A stretch of DNA of 64,000 bases. Source: Acinetobacter lactucae. Its GTDB lineage: Bacteria; Pseudomonadota; Gammaproteobacteria; Pseudomonadales; Moraxellaceae. The notes under the pieces are model-generated. The model ran no database searches. It worked only from the letters and a program-made list of their open reading frames with translations, and was not told where the DNA came from. The DNA is taken from positions 60,226 through 124,225 of the forward strand of contig NZ_LRPE01000001.1 of assembly GCF_001605885.1 (NCBI RefSeq). The letters are read 5' to 3'. Positions 28,544-37,353 of the stretch are shown here, piece after piece (the stretch's first letter is position 1; every line of letters starts with the position of its first letter). The position numbers and the translations under genes were made by a program.

Positions 28544-29464
28544 ATGTTAGAAATTCGTCACCTTAAAACTTTAGTTGCTTTACGTGAGCATGGTTCATTA
28601 GTTTCGGCAGCTAACGATCTTTGTTTAACACCATCTGCAATTTCCCATCAATTAAAAGAATTAGATCATTGGTATGGGGTAGAGGTGGTTAATCGTCGAA
28701 GCAGGCCTGTTAGCTTTTCTAATGTTGGACAACGGTTACTCAAGTTAGCTGATGATGTTTTGCCACAAATTCAGATTACTCACAGTGATATCACACGTAT
28801 TGTGCATGGGCAGACAGGTAGAATTATTTTTTCATCGGAATGTCATAGTTGTTTTGACTGGTTAATGCCTTTGTTAAATCAGTACCGCCAGCAATATCCA
28901 GATGTTGATTTAGATTTTGCCTCAGGTTTTGAGGCTAATCCGCATGAACTTTTACAAAATGCAGAATTTGATTTATTGATTACAGCTGACCCAATTGCTT
29001 TAAAAGGAATTGAGTATTTCCCAATTTTTGAATATGAATCACGTTTAGTCCTATCAAATACTCATCCTCTGGTGCGGGCTGAAAATATTACAGTTCAAGA
29101 CCTGGCCGAAGAAGTTTTAATTACTTATCCTGTTGATAAGCACCGTTTAGATATTATGTCTAAACTTTTCATTCCTGCGAATATTCAGCCTAAGCAAATA
29201 CGAACTACAGATTTAACCCAAATGCTTATTCAACTTGTTGCAAGTGGACGAGGTATTGCCGCTTTACCAGATTGGGTCGTAAATGAATATGAACAAAAGG
29301 GATGGGTCACAAGTCGTCGTTTAGATTGTGTTTCTCCTACAGGTTTAAGAAGAACTTTATATGCAGGTTATCGAACTGAAGAAAAAGAGAAAAGTTATTT
29401 TGAAGGCTTTTTAAAGCAGTTGGAAAAGTTTTCTTTAAAACGAAACGCCTATTATTCCGGCTAA
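28544..29464 (+). CDS. metR: LysR-type regulator MetR
   Basis: Homocysteine-responsive activator of methionine synthesis genes. The 306-residue protein has the LysR winged helix at residues 1-60 (HLKTLVALREHGSLVSAA). Its effector domain closely resembles E. coli MetR, including SSECHSCFDWLMPLLNQYRQ and GRGIAALPDWVV. The MetR box found upstream supports the assignment. It is a single-gene unit ending in a bidirectional terminator. metE, metH and other targets are not in this window. Confidence 0.88.
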   Translation: MLEIRHLKTLVALREHGSLVSAANDLCLTPSAISHQLKELDHWYGVEVVNRRSRPVSFSNVGQRLLKLADDVLPQIQITHSDITRIVHGQTGRIIFSSECHSCFDWLMPLLNQYRQQYPDVDLDFASGFEANPHELLQNAEFDLLITADPIALKGIEYFPIFEYESRLVLSNTHPLVRAENITVQDLAEEVLITYPVDKHRLDIMSKLFIPANIQPKQIRTTDLTQMLIQLVASGRGIAALPDWVVNEYEQKGWVTSRRLDCVSPTGLRRTLYAGYRTEEKEKSYFEGFLKQLEKFSLKRNAYYSG

Positions 29465-29488
29465 AACAGTTAATTTAGCCTAAGTATT

Positions 29489-29517
29489 TAAAAAGGTGCT
29501 TAATTGCACCTTTTTAT
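29489..29517. terminator. Bidirectional terminator between metR and the DUF441 gene
   Basis: AAAAAGGTGC and GCACCTTTTT enclose a 6-base loop; the stem is flanked by A and T runs on opposite sides, so it can serve both convergent genes. Confidence 0.85.
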
Positions 29518-29526
29518 TTCGACTTC

Positions 29527-30069
<543 letters not shown>

Positions 30070-30229
30070 TTATTTTTGATAAAAAATCATTGTATATCTA
30101 TAAATGATAAAGATTTTTAATTTCTATTTACGCTTGGAAACAATGTTATATAAATTAACAAGTTAAAAAATTTAGTTTTTTAAAATTGTGATATAAAAAT
30201 AGTCATTACTCATGAGAGCAGGATATTTT

Positions 30230-30448
30230 ATGGACATTATAGATATCAAGATCAAAGATCAGTTTGATAAGATTCATGATGCAAAAGCACAACTAAAGAA
30301 AAATTTAGTGGAACATGAAAATGAGCCTTTAAAGCTGAGCCAACGTATTGAGCATATTATTGTTGATAATGAAATTATTTTGCCTACTACCGAATTATTA
30401 TTTGAAAGCGAACAGAACGAAAATATTTATCGTGTCATTGAAGAGTAA
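30230..30448 (+). CDS. Small hypothetical protein (72 residues)
   Basis: A small charged, mainly helical protein beginning MDIIDIKIKDQFDKIHDAKAQL. ATG 30230 is preceded by GAGCAGGA at 30215-30222, a reasonable ribosome binding site. The in-frame ATG at 30212 lacks one. No cysteine, signal peptide or membrane segment is present. No family recognised. It lies 101 bases upstream of rsuA in the same direction, and co-transcription is possible. The upstream 230 bases are very AT-rich. Confidence 0.55.
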   Translation: MDIIDIKIKDQFDKIHDAKAQLKKNLVEHENEPLKLSQRIEHIIVDNEIILPTTELLFESEQNENIYRVIEE

Positions 30449-30549
30449 GGTGTGAGCTAGTTCAAGTAGATGAAAACAGTGGCGAGTAGTATTTAGAAAA
30501 AAATGGAAATTACGTTAAAATAACAGCTTAGTTCTAATGAGAAAACTTC

Positions 30550-31254
30550 ATGCTGCTGGAAAAAATTTTACAATCACAAGGGTTTGGTTCACGTAAATAT
30601 TGTCAGCAGTTAATAAAAAATGGATCTGTAAGTATTGATGGAGAGGTTGTAAGTGATCTTAAAAAGCAATTCTCTTCAGAAAATTTAGAATTTTCCCTTT
30701 TTGGGGAAACTTATCAATATCGAGAAAAAGTTTACCTTGCTTTAAGAAAACCAAAAGGTTTTGAATGTTCCCACCAGCCTCACCATCATCAAAGCGTATT
30801 TAGTCTTTTACCGGAAATCCTGATTCAACGTGGCGTGCAAGCCATTGGTCGTCTAGATCAAGATACCACAGGCTTACTTTTACTGACTGATGATGGTAAA
30901 TATCTTCAAGCTTTAACTCATCCGCGTAAACATGTTCCAAAGGTTTATCATGTTACGACTATAGATCCAGTTACATCTGAGCAAATTGAAATGCTGGGCC
31001 AGGGTGTGAGCTTACATCAAGAAAAAGGTGTTTTTGCAGCAACGGATGTAGAGATATTAGAAACTCATCAATTAACTATGACGATTCATCAAGGCGTTTA
31101 TCATCAAGTAAAAAGAATGATTGCAGCTGTAGGAAACAAAGTAGAAGCATTGCATCGCCATCAAGTAGGGCAATTGGTTTTACCAGAACTTGAAGATGGA
31201 GAATGGGTTTATTTATCTGAGCAACAAAAACAGCTTGCTCAAAATATTATTTAA
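30550..31254 (+). CDS. rsuA: 16S rRNA pseudouridine synthase, RsuA family
   Basis: Forms pseudouridine in 16S rRNA (position 516 in E. coli). An N-terminal S4 RNA-binding domain (residues 1-60, MLLEKILQSQGFGSRKYC) precedes the catalytic domain with GRLDQDTTGLLLLTDDG, whose Asp is the nucleophile. The QGVYHQVKRMIAAVGNKVEALHR motif also matches RsuA. Length 234 is normal. RsuA is favoured over RluE/RluF by overall similarity, but the target uridine is inferred. The last 8 bases overlap the end of the convergent GNAT gene. Confidence 0.85.
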   Translation: MLLEKILQSQGFGSRKYCQQLIKNGSVSIDGEVVSDLKKQFSSENLEFSLFGETYQYREKVYLALRKPKGFECSHQPHHHQSVFSLLPEILIQRGVQAIGRLDQDTTGLLLLTDDGKYLQALTHPRKHVPKVYHVTTIDPVTSEQIEMLGQGVSLHQEKGVFAATDVEILETHQLTMTIHQGVYHQVKRMIAAVGNKVEALHRHQVGQLVLPELEDGEWVYLSEQQKQLAQNII

Positions 31255-31690
31255 GAAAGCAATGGAACGTTTGGAACTCACTATCTCGAATAAATCCCAT
31301 TTGTTCATATAAACGATGAGATTCATGGTTGTTACTTTGAGTTTCCAAACTAATCCGTAAAGCATTCTCTTGTTTTGCAAATAAGATTGCTGTGTCGATT
31401 AGTTGTTTAGCCGAACCTTGCCGACGGAAAACAGGCGTAACATAGACATCATCTAGGATATAGTACGTTGAACAAGCAACTGAAGAAAAACCTAAATAGA
31501 GTAAAATAAAACCCGTAATTTTATCATCTTTAATATGAATGAAGAAAACACTTTCTCTATTCTCAAAACGTTGTTTAAGGAAGTGAAGTGATTCATTAAA
31601 ATTAGAAGAGGCCCCATAAAACTGGCGGTATTCATCAAATAAAACGGCGAGTTGCTCTAAATCTTCAAAAGTCGCTCGTCTAACGATCAT
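31247..31690 (-). CDS. GNAT family N-acetyltransferase
   Basis: A 147-residue acetyl-CoA-dependent acetyltransferase. The acetyl-CoA-binding motif is VTPVFRRQGSAKQLI, with the typical beta-bulge strand before it (STYYILDDVYV) and SHRLYEQMGF near the C-terminus. Start chosen at 31690 (MIVRRATFEDL), because AAGGAG lies 6 bases upstream on the minus strand; the longer frame from 31714 lacks this. Substrate unknown. It overlaps rsuA tail to tail. Confidence 0.82.
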   Translation of the reverse strand: MIVRRATFEDLEQLAVLFDEYRQFYGASSNFNESLHFLKQRFENRESVFFIHIKDDKITGFILLYLGFSSVACSTYYILDDVYVTPVFRRQGSAKQLIDTAILFAKQENALRISLETQSNNHESHRLYEQMGFIRDSEFQTFHCFLK

Positions 31691-31788
31691 TTGGCACTCC
31701 TTGTAACTTATCATTATGTTTTTACAAAGAGAGAATAACGAAAAAAAAAGCTTTTTGACGTTAAAACTTGTTTATAAATGCAACAGTG

Positions 31789-32097
31789 TTAAGTTTTGTC
31801 GCTTTCGCCAAGAAGTGCATTAAGTTCTTCAAATAAATCTTCATGGTCATCATCTTCAGCTAAAGTTGATGAATTTTGGTTCAATGAAGATGCTTTTGCT
31901 TTTCTCAGCTTTAATAATTGCTCCATATTAATATTCTGATTTTCGATCGCAAAAGGAATCGATTTAGTGAGTACGACCTGTTTAAAAAAAAGTCGTACTG
32001 CTTGAGCAGGGGTAATTCCAAGTTGTTTAAAAACAGCAAAAGCCTGCTTTTTTTCTTGGGAGTCAAGTCGAACCTGATAAACTTCTGTTTTTCGCAT
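31789..32097 (-). CDS. RelB/DinJ family antitoxin without an adjacent toxin
   Basis: A 102-residue protein whose N-terminal half (RKTEVYQVRLDSQEKKQAFAVFKQLGITPAQAVRLFFKQVV) is the ribbon-helix-helix DNA-binding and dimerisation domain of RelB/DinJ antitoxins. It is followed by the KSIPFAI segment. The C-terminal acidic region would be the toxin-wrapping part. Only 74-98 bases of free DNA exist on each side, and the neighbours are a GNAT enzyme and a pseudouridine synthase, so no RelE/YafQ toxin is present. ATG 32097 is preferred to the TTG at 32112. Confidence 0.75.
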   Translation of the reverse strand: MRKTEVYQVRLDSQEKKQAFAVFKQLGITPAQAVRLFFKQVVLTKSIPFAIENQNINMEQLLKLRKAKASSLNQNSSTLAEDDDHEDLFEELNALLGESDKT

Positions 32098-32208
32098 GAA
32101 TAACAAAACCAAATGATTTTTAATTTTTAGGAATTCATTTTAAACCATCGCAATGTAATTTCAATGTTTTTTGGCATAAAAAATAATCTTTTTGTCATTA
32201 CGGTTACA

Positions 32209-33117
32209 TTACAATGTCAATTCAAACTTAGAATTAAAAGACATTCCCTCTTTTGTAAGGGGATCTATAAATGAAATGTACTTAGCTAGCAACTGTAATG
32301 GTTCCGAGAAATCATCTTCAGCCTTGTGTTGAACTATTGGATAAAATGGATCATTTTTAATCGGAATTTCTAAGTAATTAAGATGCACCCGAAGTTGGTG
32401 TTGTTTGCCCGTTGTCGGTGTTAAGCGATATTTTGCCCAATTCTGGTTATGCTCGATCAGCTCAATATAAGTCTCGGTATTTGTTTTTGCATTTTCTATA
32501 ACCCGCATGGTATAAAAAGGATGACCTTTATCTAAATGCAAATGTAAGGTTTGAGGAAAATTTAAATCTTTTTTATAAGGTGCCACAGCGTGATAAATTT
32601 TATTAACTTGGCGCTCTGCAAATAATTGTTGATAAATACCTCGCGATTCAACTCGCTTGCAAAATAAAACCACGCCAGCAGTTTCACGGTCTAGGCGATG
32701 GATAGGAGTTAAAAATTCATTGCCTGTTTGTTTTTTTAGTCGGACTAAAAGCGTTTCTTGAACATATTGTCCAGTCGGGCTAATCGTTAGATAATGGGGT
32801 TTATCGACCACCAGTAAATCATCATTCTCAAATAAAATTTGATGCTCAAAAGGAACATGCGGTTCATATGCAAGAAAGCGATAATAAAAAATATGGGTGT
32901 TGCCTACATAGGGACTAGTCAAAGTTAATTTATCCCCATTTGCTGCATATATAAGCCCGTCTTGAAACCTTTGTTTCCATTCATCTGTTCTAATATGTGC
33001 AAAGTGACCACATAGATACTCATAAATCGTTTGAGTATCTTTTTGCGGAGGCAGATAGACTTGACTCGCACTTACTCCATCAATCATGGGGGGAAGAAAT
33101 TCGTTCGGACTAGACAT
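32209..33117 (-). CDS. RluA-family 23S/tRNA pseudouridine synthase
   Basis: Pseudouridine synthase of the RluA/RluC/RluD family (302 residues). The catalytic motif is HRLDRETAGVVLF, and GKQHQLRVHL is near the C-terminus. No complete N-terminal S4 domain is recognised, although residues 30-80 (YLCGHFAHIRTDEWKQRFQDG) have the S4-like pattern. The RNA target cannot be assigned. It is divergent from tsaE. Confidence 0.82.
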   Translation of the reverse strand: MSSPNEFLPPMIDGVSASQVYLPPQKDTQTIYEYLCGHFAHIRTDEWKQRFQDGLIYAANGDKLTLTSPYVGNTHIFYYRFLAYEPHVPFEHQILFENDDLLVVDKPHYLTISPTGQYVQETLLVRLKKQTGNEFLTPIHRLDRETAGVVLFCKRVESRGIYQQLFAERQVNKIYHAVAPYKKDLNFPQTLHLHLDKGHPFYTMRVIENAKTNTETYIELIEHNQNWAKYRLTPTTGKQHQLRVHLNYLEIPIKNDPFYPIVQHKAEDDFSEPLQLLAKYISFIDPLTKEGMSFNSKFELTL

Positions 33118-33151
33118 AAGAAAGTATGAATATTTAAGAAAATTGATATAA

Positions 33152-33185
33152 AAAAAGCCAACTTCTAGGGCTTAAGTAGGCTTTT
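33152..33185. repeat. Terminator-like hairpin between divergent genes
   Basis: AAAAGCC at 33152-33158 pairs with GGCTTTT at 33179-33185, and the adjacent ACTT/AAGT extends the stem. It resembles a terminator but lies between two divergent genes (pseudouridine synthase and tsaE), where it could block read-through or sit in a leader. Confidence 0.4.
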
Positions 33186-33237
33186 AAGGCAGGGCAATGT
33201 TATCATATCGATTATTTCGAATCATGTTATGTATGCT

Positions 33238-33711
33238 ATGTCGTATTCGTTGAAATTGGTCTTAAATCATGAAGAAGATACTGAGCGTTTAGCTCAAGCT
33301 TTGGCGCAGCATGTTCAATCGGGTGTAATTTATTTAATTGGGGACTTAGGTGCGGGTAAAACAACACTTACGCGCTATTTCTTACAGGCTTTAGGTCACA
33401 AAGGCTCTGTTAAAAGTCCAACTTATACACTCGTTGAGCCATATAAAATTAATGATAAAGAAATTTTTCATTTTGACTTATATCGTCTGAATGATCCATA
33501 CGAACTTGAATTAATGGGAATTCGTGACTATTTAGATATCACAGATGCGTTATTTTTATTTGAGTGGCCGTCTAAAGGTGGCGATGAAATTCCACAAGCG
33601 GATATCATCATTGACATTCAAAAGTCAGACGATGAGTTGAGCAGGTTCGTAACTTTAACTTTACCAACAGAAAATTTGTACCAGACTTTGCAGGAACAGC
33701 TTCATGACTGA
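33238..33711 (+). CDS. tsaE: tRNA threonylcarbamoyladenosine biosynthesis ATPase TsaE
   Basis: ATPase of the TsaB-TsaD-TsaE complex that forms t6A37 on ANN-decoding tRNAs. Walker A GDLGAGKTT is visible. The family motifs KSPTYTLVEPY, FHFDLYRL and FLFEWPSKG are intact. Two in-frame ATGs (33229, 33238) are possible; I take MSYSLKL at 33238, giving 157 residues, without a strong Shine-Dalgarno guide. It overlaps mutL by 8 bases, so the two are translationally linked. Confidence 0.92.
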   Translation: MSYSLKLVLNHEEDTERLAQALAQHVQSGVIYLIGDLGAGKTTLTRYFLQALGHKGSVKSPTYTLVEPYKINDKEIFHFDLYRLNDPYELELMGIRDYLDITDALFLFEWPSKGGDEIPQADIIIDIQKSDDELSRFVTLTLPTENLYQTLQEQLHD

Positions 33712-35653
33712 TGAAAAGCTAACACAACGTCGTATCCATACATTAGACGCAGCGTTAGCGAACCAGATTGCAGCGGGTGAGGTGATTGAGCGACCTTCTT
33801 CTGTGGTCAAAGAATTATTAGAAAACTCTATCGATGCCGGTGCGACTGAACTGATTGTGCGGATTGCTCAAGGTGGTTCGACCCTAATAGAAATTATTGA
33901 TAACGGGCATGGTATTCATCCGGATGATTTGGCACTTGCTGTCATGCGTCATGCTACAAGTAAGATTAAAACCGCTGAAGATTTACATGCGATTGTGAGT
34001 TTGGGTTTTCGTGGGGAAGCTCTAGCTTCGATTGCTGCTGTCTCAAGATTGACTTTGACCAGTAGCCAAGATGAAAGTGGTATTGGCCACCAGGTTGAAG
34101 TAAACGGTACAGCATTTGATCATCAAGAGGTACAAGCTGTTGCAGCGCAAAAAGGTACTCATATTCGAGTTCAGGACTTATTTTTTAATGTTCCTGCTCG
34201 CCGTAAATTCTTGAAAAAACCAACCACTGAATTCGGTCATATTGAAGAAATCGTTCGCCGTCTAGCCCTAACACATTTCGATATACGTTTTGTGCTTGAA
34301 CATAATGATAATATTAGAATTAATTTACCTATAGCAGATAGCGGAGAACTGCGTTTTCAGCGAGTTCAGCAGTTATTAGGTTCGCAATTTGTACAAAACG
34401 CATATTGGATGGATGCTGAAAGTATTAGCATGCGTTTATCAGGTTGGCTTGGTCATCCTTCAGATGCACGTGCACAGGCCGACATGCAATATGTCTATGT
34501 GAATGGCCGTATTGTCAAAGATAAAACAATTTCACATGCGTTACGCATGGCCTATGATGGTATTTTGCATGGCCATCAACATTCATCTTATTTACTTTTT
34601 TTAGAAGTTGATCCTGAAAATATCGATGTCAATGTTCATCCGACCAAACATGAGATTCGATTTTTAAATCAAAGAGAAGTACATGAGTTTGTAAGGCATT
34701 ATGCAAAAGAAACTCTAGCGCAATTTCAGACAGCGAGTGCTGATCTAGCTCAAGCGATGAAAGCGGATGAAAGCTCAGATTATTCAGTACAACCTCAGCC
34801 CAAATATCAAGAACAATTTTCGTTGCACCGCGCAAATGAAACTTTAAATTCAAACAGTGAAGCACAAACTCAGCATGCACCGACAGAATTATTAACTGAT
34901 TTTAACGCTAGTCGTCCGCAAGCAGTTCAGTATGCAGATCAAACACCCAAATATAATGGTTCTGCTCAATTAAATAATGCTTTAAAAACTTATTTAGCGC
35001 CTCTGCGTGACCAACCTGCGAGTTTCTCGGTAAATGAAGATGTTGAGCCAGTTGCTAAAGTAGATGAATTTCCATTAGGGATCGCAATAGCTCAACTTCA
35101 TGGAATTTATATTTTAGCCCAAAATACCGAAGGGCTTATTATTGTTGATATGCATGCAGCACATGAACGTATTTTATTACAGCAAATGAAAAATGCTTGG
35201 GATAAACCGGAATTTTGGACATCTCAGCAGTTACTTATACCTAAAGTCATCTCTATTAGTCGTATGCAAGCCGTTAGGGTCGAAGAGCTAAAACCTCAGC
35301 TTGAGCGCTTAGGTTTGGAAATTGACTTATATGGTGATGAGCAAGTTATTGTTCGCGGCGTGCCAGCCATTTTACAAAAAGCTGATTTTGAAAATCTCAT
35401 TCCAGAGCTTTTAAATGATTTAGATCCAAATGATGAAGCACAAGGATTACTTCAAAAAAGAGATGAATTACTCGCTGGAATGGCATGTCATGGGGCAGTG
35501 CGTGCACATCGGCAACTCAGCCTTTCAGAAATGAATGCTTTACTTCGTCAAATGGAACAAACCGAATTCGCGAGCCAATGTAACCATGGGCGTCCAACTT
35601 GGCGTGCATTCCCATTATCTCAATTAGATAAATTATTTGCTCGAGGAGAGTAG
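33704..35653 (+). CDS. mutL: DNA mismatch repair protein MutL
   Basis: GHKL ATPase that links MutS mismatch recognition to downstream nicking and excision. N-terminal ATPase motifs: VKELLENSIDAGA, IDNGHGI, MRHATSKI, GFRGEALASI. A variable linker (about 340-450) is followed by the C-terminal dimerisation domain. That domain carries an endonuclease-like motif at residues 482-493 (DMHAAHERILLQ), which departs from the canonical DQHA(X)2E(X)4E, and also ACHGAVRAH and CNHGRPTWR. Length 649 is normal. It is part of tsaE-mutL-miaA-hfq; miaA starts 6 bases after its stop. Confidence 0.95.
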   Translation: MTDEKLTQRRIHTLDAALANQIAAGEVIERPSSVVKELLENSIDAGATELIVRIAQGGSTLIEIIDNGHGIHPDDLALAVMRHATSKIKTAEDLHAIVSLGFRGEALASIAAVSRLTLTSSQDESGIGHQVEVNGTAFDHQEVQAVAAQKGTHIRVQDLFFNVPARRKFLKKPTTEFGHIEEIVRRLALTHFDIRFVLEHNDNIRINLPIADSGELRFQRVQQLLGSQFVQNAYWMDAESISMRLSGWLGHPSDARAQADMQYVYVNGRIVKDKTISHALRMAYDGILHGHQHSSYLLFLEVDPENIDVNVHPTKHEIRFLNQREVHEFVRHYAKETLAQFQTASADLAQAMKADESSDYSVQPQPKYQEQFSLHRANETLNSNSEAQTQHAPTELLTDFNASRPQAVQYADQTPKYNGSAQLNNALKTYLAPLRDQPASFSVNEDVEPVAKVDEFPLGIAIAQLHGIYILAQNTEGLIIVDMHAAHERILLQQMKNAWDKPEFWTSQQLLIPKVISISRMQAVRVEELKPQLERLGLEIDLYGDEQVIVRGVPAILQKADFENLIPELLNDLDPNDEAQGLLQKRDELLAGMACHGAVRAHRQLSLSEMNALLRQMEQTEFASQCNHGRPTWRAFPLSQLDKLFARGE

Positions 35654-35659
35654 TTTTAC

Positions 35660-36604
35660 ATGTCAAATCAATTGCCCGTCATCAATTTAATGGGACCAAC
35701 TGCGAGCGGGAAAACCGCTTTGGCATGTGAATTATATGAGCGTGGAAATTTTGAGCTAATTTCTGTTGATTCTGCACTTGTCTATAAAGATATGGATATC
35801 GGTACTGCTAAACCAACGCGTGAAGAGCAAGCGCTCTATCCCCATCAGCTCATTGATATTATTACTCCTCTGGAAGTCTATTCCGCTGCTCAGTTTGTTG
35901 AAGATGCTTGTAAATTGATTGATGAGATGCATTCACGTGGGAAAACTCCTATTTTAGTAGGAGGAACAATGTTGTATTTCAAAGCATTATTGGAAGGGCT
36001 GTCTGGTAATTTACCAAGTGCAGATGCTGAAGTTCGGGCCGCAATTGAAGAAAAAGCCCTAAATGAAGGATGGCAAGCAGTTTATGATGAGTTGGTTTCT
36101 GTAGACCCAGCCGCAGCTATAAAGTTTAATGTGACTGATAAGCAACGGATTATTCGGGCTTTAGAAGTTTATAAAATTACAGGCCAACCAATTACTAAAT
36201 TACAGGCAGAACAACCAAAAAACGTACCATATCGATACATATTTCATAACTATGCTTTGCTTCCAGATCGGGTAGAATTACATCAACGCATTGAGCAAAG
36301 ATTAAGCAAAATGTGGGATATCGGTTTTTTGAGTGAAGTTGAAGCTCTAATTGAAAAATACGATTTAGATGAAAATTTGCCCTCAATGCGTTCGGTGGGT
36401 TATCGACAAGCACTAGAATTTCTATTAAAAAGTGACTTAAGTCTCAAAAGTAAACGTGAAATGGAGGATAAAGCTTTATTTGCAACACGACAACTTGCCA
36501 AACGTCAATATACGTGGTTACGTTCTTTGCAAGAAATACACGATTTTAAAACTTACTTGACGATAAAGCAGGCGAAAGAAGACTTGCGAAACTCTTATGG
36601 ATAA
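35660..36604 (+). CDS. miaA: tRNA dimethylallyltransferase MiaA
   Basis: Transfers a dimethylallyl group to N6 of A37 in tRNAs reading UNN codons. P-loop [11 protein letters not shown] at residues 11-21, then [18 protein letters not shown] and [14 protein letters not shown], all diagnostic. The C-terminal [12 protein letters not shown] is also conserved. Length 314 is usual. The gene is 6 bases after mutL and 93 before hfq, the classic mutL-miaA-hfq order. Confidence 0.96.
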   Translation: MSNQLPVINLMGPTASGKTALACELYERGNFELISVDSALVYKDMDIGTAKPTREEQALYPHQLIDIITPLEVYSAAQFVEDACKLIDEMHSRGKTPILVGGTMLYFKALLEGLSGNLPSADAEVRAAIEEKALNEGWQAVYDELVSVDPAAAIKFNVTDKQRIIRALEVYKITGQPITKLQAEQPKNVPYRYIFHNYALLPDRVELHQRIEQRLSKMWDIGFLSEVEALIEKYDLDENLPSMRSVGYRQALEFLLKSDLSLKSKREMEDKALFATRQLAKRQYTWLRSLQEIHDFKTYLTIKQAKEDLRNSYG

Positions 36605-36697
36605 AGCAAAATTTGCACACTGTCTTTTTATAATTTTTAGTTGAAAAATAAAGATAGTTTTTTTGCGCTGATTTAAAAATTTTTTTTGGAGTTAAAA

Positions 36698-37213
36698 ATG
36701 TCTAAAGGTCAAACTTTACAAGATCCGTTCTTAAATTCTCTCCGTAAAGAACGTATCCCTGTTTCTATTTTCCTTGTGAACGGTATTAAATTACAGGGTC
36801 ATATTGAATCTTTTGACCAATATGTTGTTTTATTAAAAAATACTGTAAGTCAAATGGTTTACAAACACGCAATTTCAACTGTTGTTCCAGCACGTAACCC
36901 ACGTCCAGCAGGCGCTCAAGGTACAGGCTTCCCAGCACAAGGCGGCACTCAAGGCGGTTTTGGTGGTCAAGGTAGCGGCTTTGGCGGCGGTCAAGGCGGT
37001 GGCTTCGGTGGTGCTCAAGGCGGCTTCGGTGGCGCTCAAGGCGGCTTCGGTGGTCAAGGCGGCTTCGGTGGTCAAGGTGGCGGCTTCGGTGGTCAAGGTG
37101 GCTTCGGTGGTCAAGGCGGCTTCGGTGGTCAAGGCGGTTTCGGCGGTCATCAAGGTGGTTTTGATAACGACACTAAATTTGAAGATGGACAAGACGACGA
37201 AAATAATCGTTAA
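36698..37213 (+). CDS. hfq: RNA chaperone Hfq with long glycine-rich C-terminus
   Basis: Hexameric Sm-like protein pairing small RNAs with mRNAs. Residues 1-70 are the canonical Sm core ([30 protein letters not shown]). The remaining ~100 residues are an almost pure Gly/Gln/Phe tail of repeated GGFGGQ units, ending in an acidic FEDGQDDE tip. Total 171 residues, against 102 in E. coli. Such tails are known in Acinetobacter and Moraxella Hfq. Start ATG 36698 follows GGAG by 7 bases. Confidence 0.96.
   Translation: MSKGQTLQDPFLNSLRKERIPVSIFLVNGIKLQGHIESFDQYVVLLKNTVSQMVYKHAISTVVPARNPRPAGAQGTGFPAQGGTQGGFGGQGSGFGGGQGGGFGGAQGGFGGAQGGFGGQGGFGGQGGGFGGQGGFGGQGGFGGQGGFGGHQGGFDNDTKFEDGQDDENNR
36954..37150 (+). 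repeat. Tandem glycine-rich repeat within hfq
   Basis: An 18-base unit close to GGCTTCGGTGGTCAAGGC is repeated in tandem with small variants, encoding GGFGGQ. The array is in frame, so unit loss or gain would keep Hfq intact and could vary among strains. Confidence 0.85.
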
Positions 37214-37230
37214 TTGAAATCTCAAAAAGA

Positions 37231-37259
37231 AACCAGTCAGATAATGGCTGGTTTTTTTA
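37231..37259 (+). terminator. Terminator downstream of hfq
   Basis: AACCAGTCA and TGGCTGGTT pair (one G-U) around GATAA, followed by a run of seven T. hfq is therefore the end of its operon here, with no hflX following. Confidence 0.88.
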
Positions 37260-37353
37260 TGTGTATTTAAAAGTTAATTCTAAATATTTAATTGGCTGTG
37301 GATATGATTTGACCATGGTGACTAATATATTTAAATAATTAGGGCTTTAACAA

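Noticed and set aside
31715..32208. Toxin partner for the RelB/DinJ antitoxin
   Set aside because: Remaining gaps (74 and about 110 bases) are too short for a RelE-type toxin, and no such frame was found on either strand.
36954..37150. Possible CRISPR array
   Set aside because: Units are contiguous, coding and without unique spacers; it is a coding tandem repeat in hfq.
36875..37225. Long open frames in other frames over hfq (repetitive TTEAAL-type and VVKAASV-type proteins)
   Set aside because: They are produced by the 18-bp glycine repeat read in other frames; hfq itself is certain and these have no ribosome binding site.
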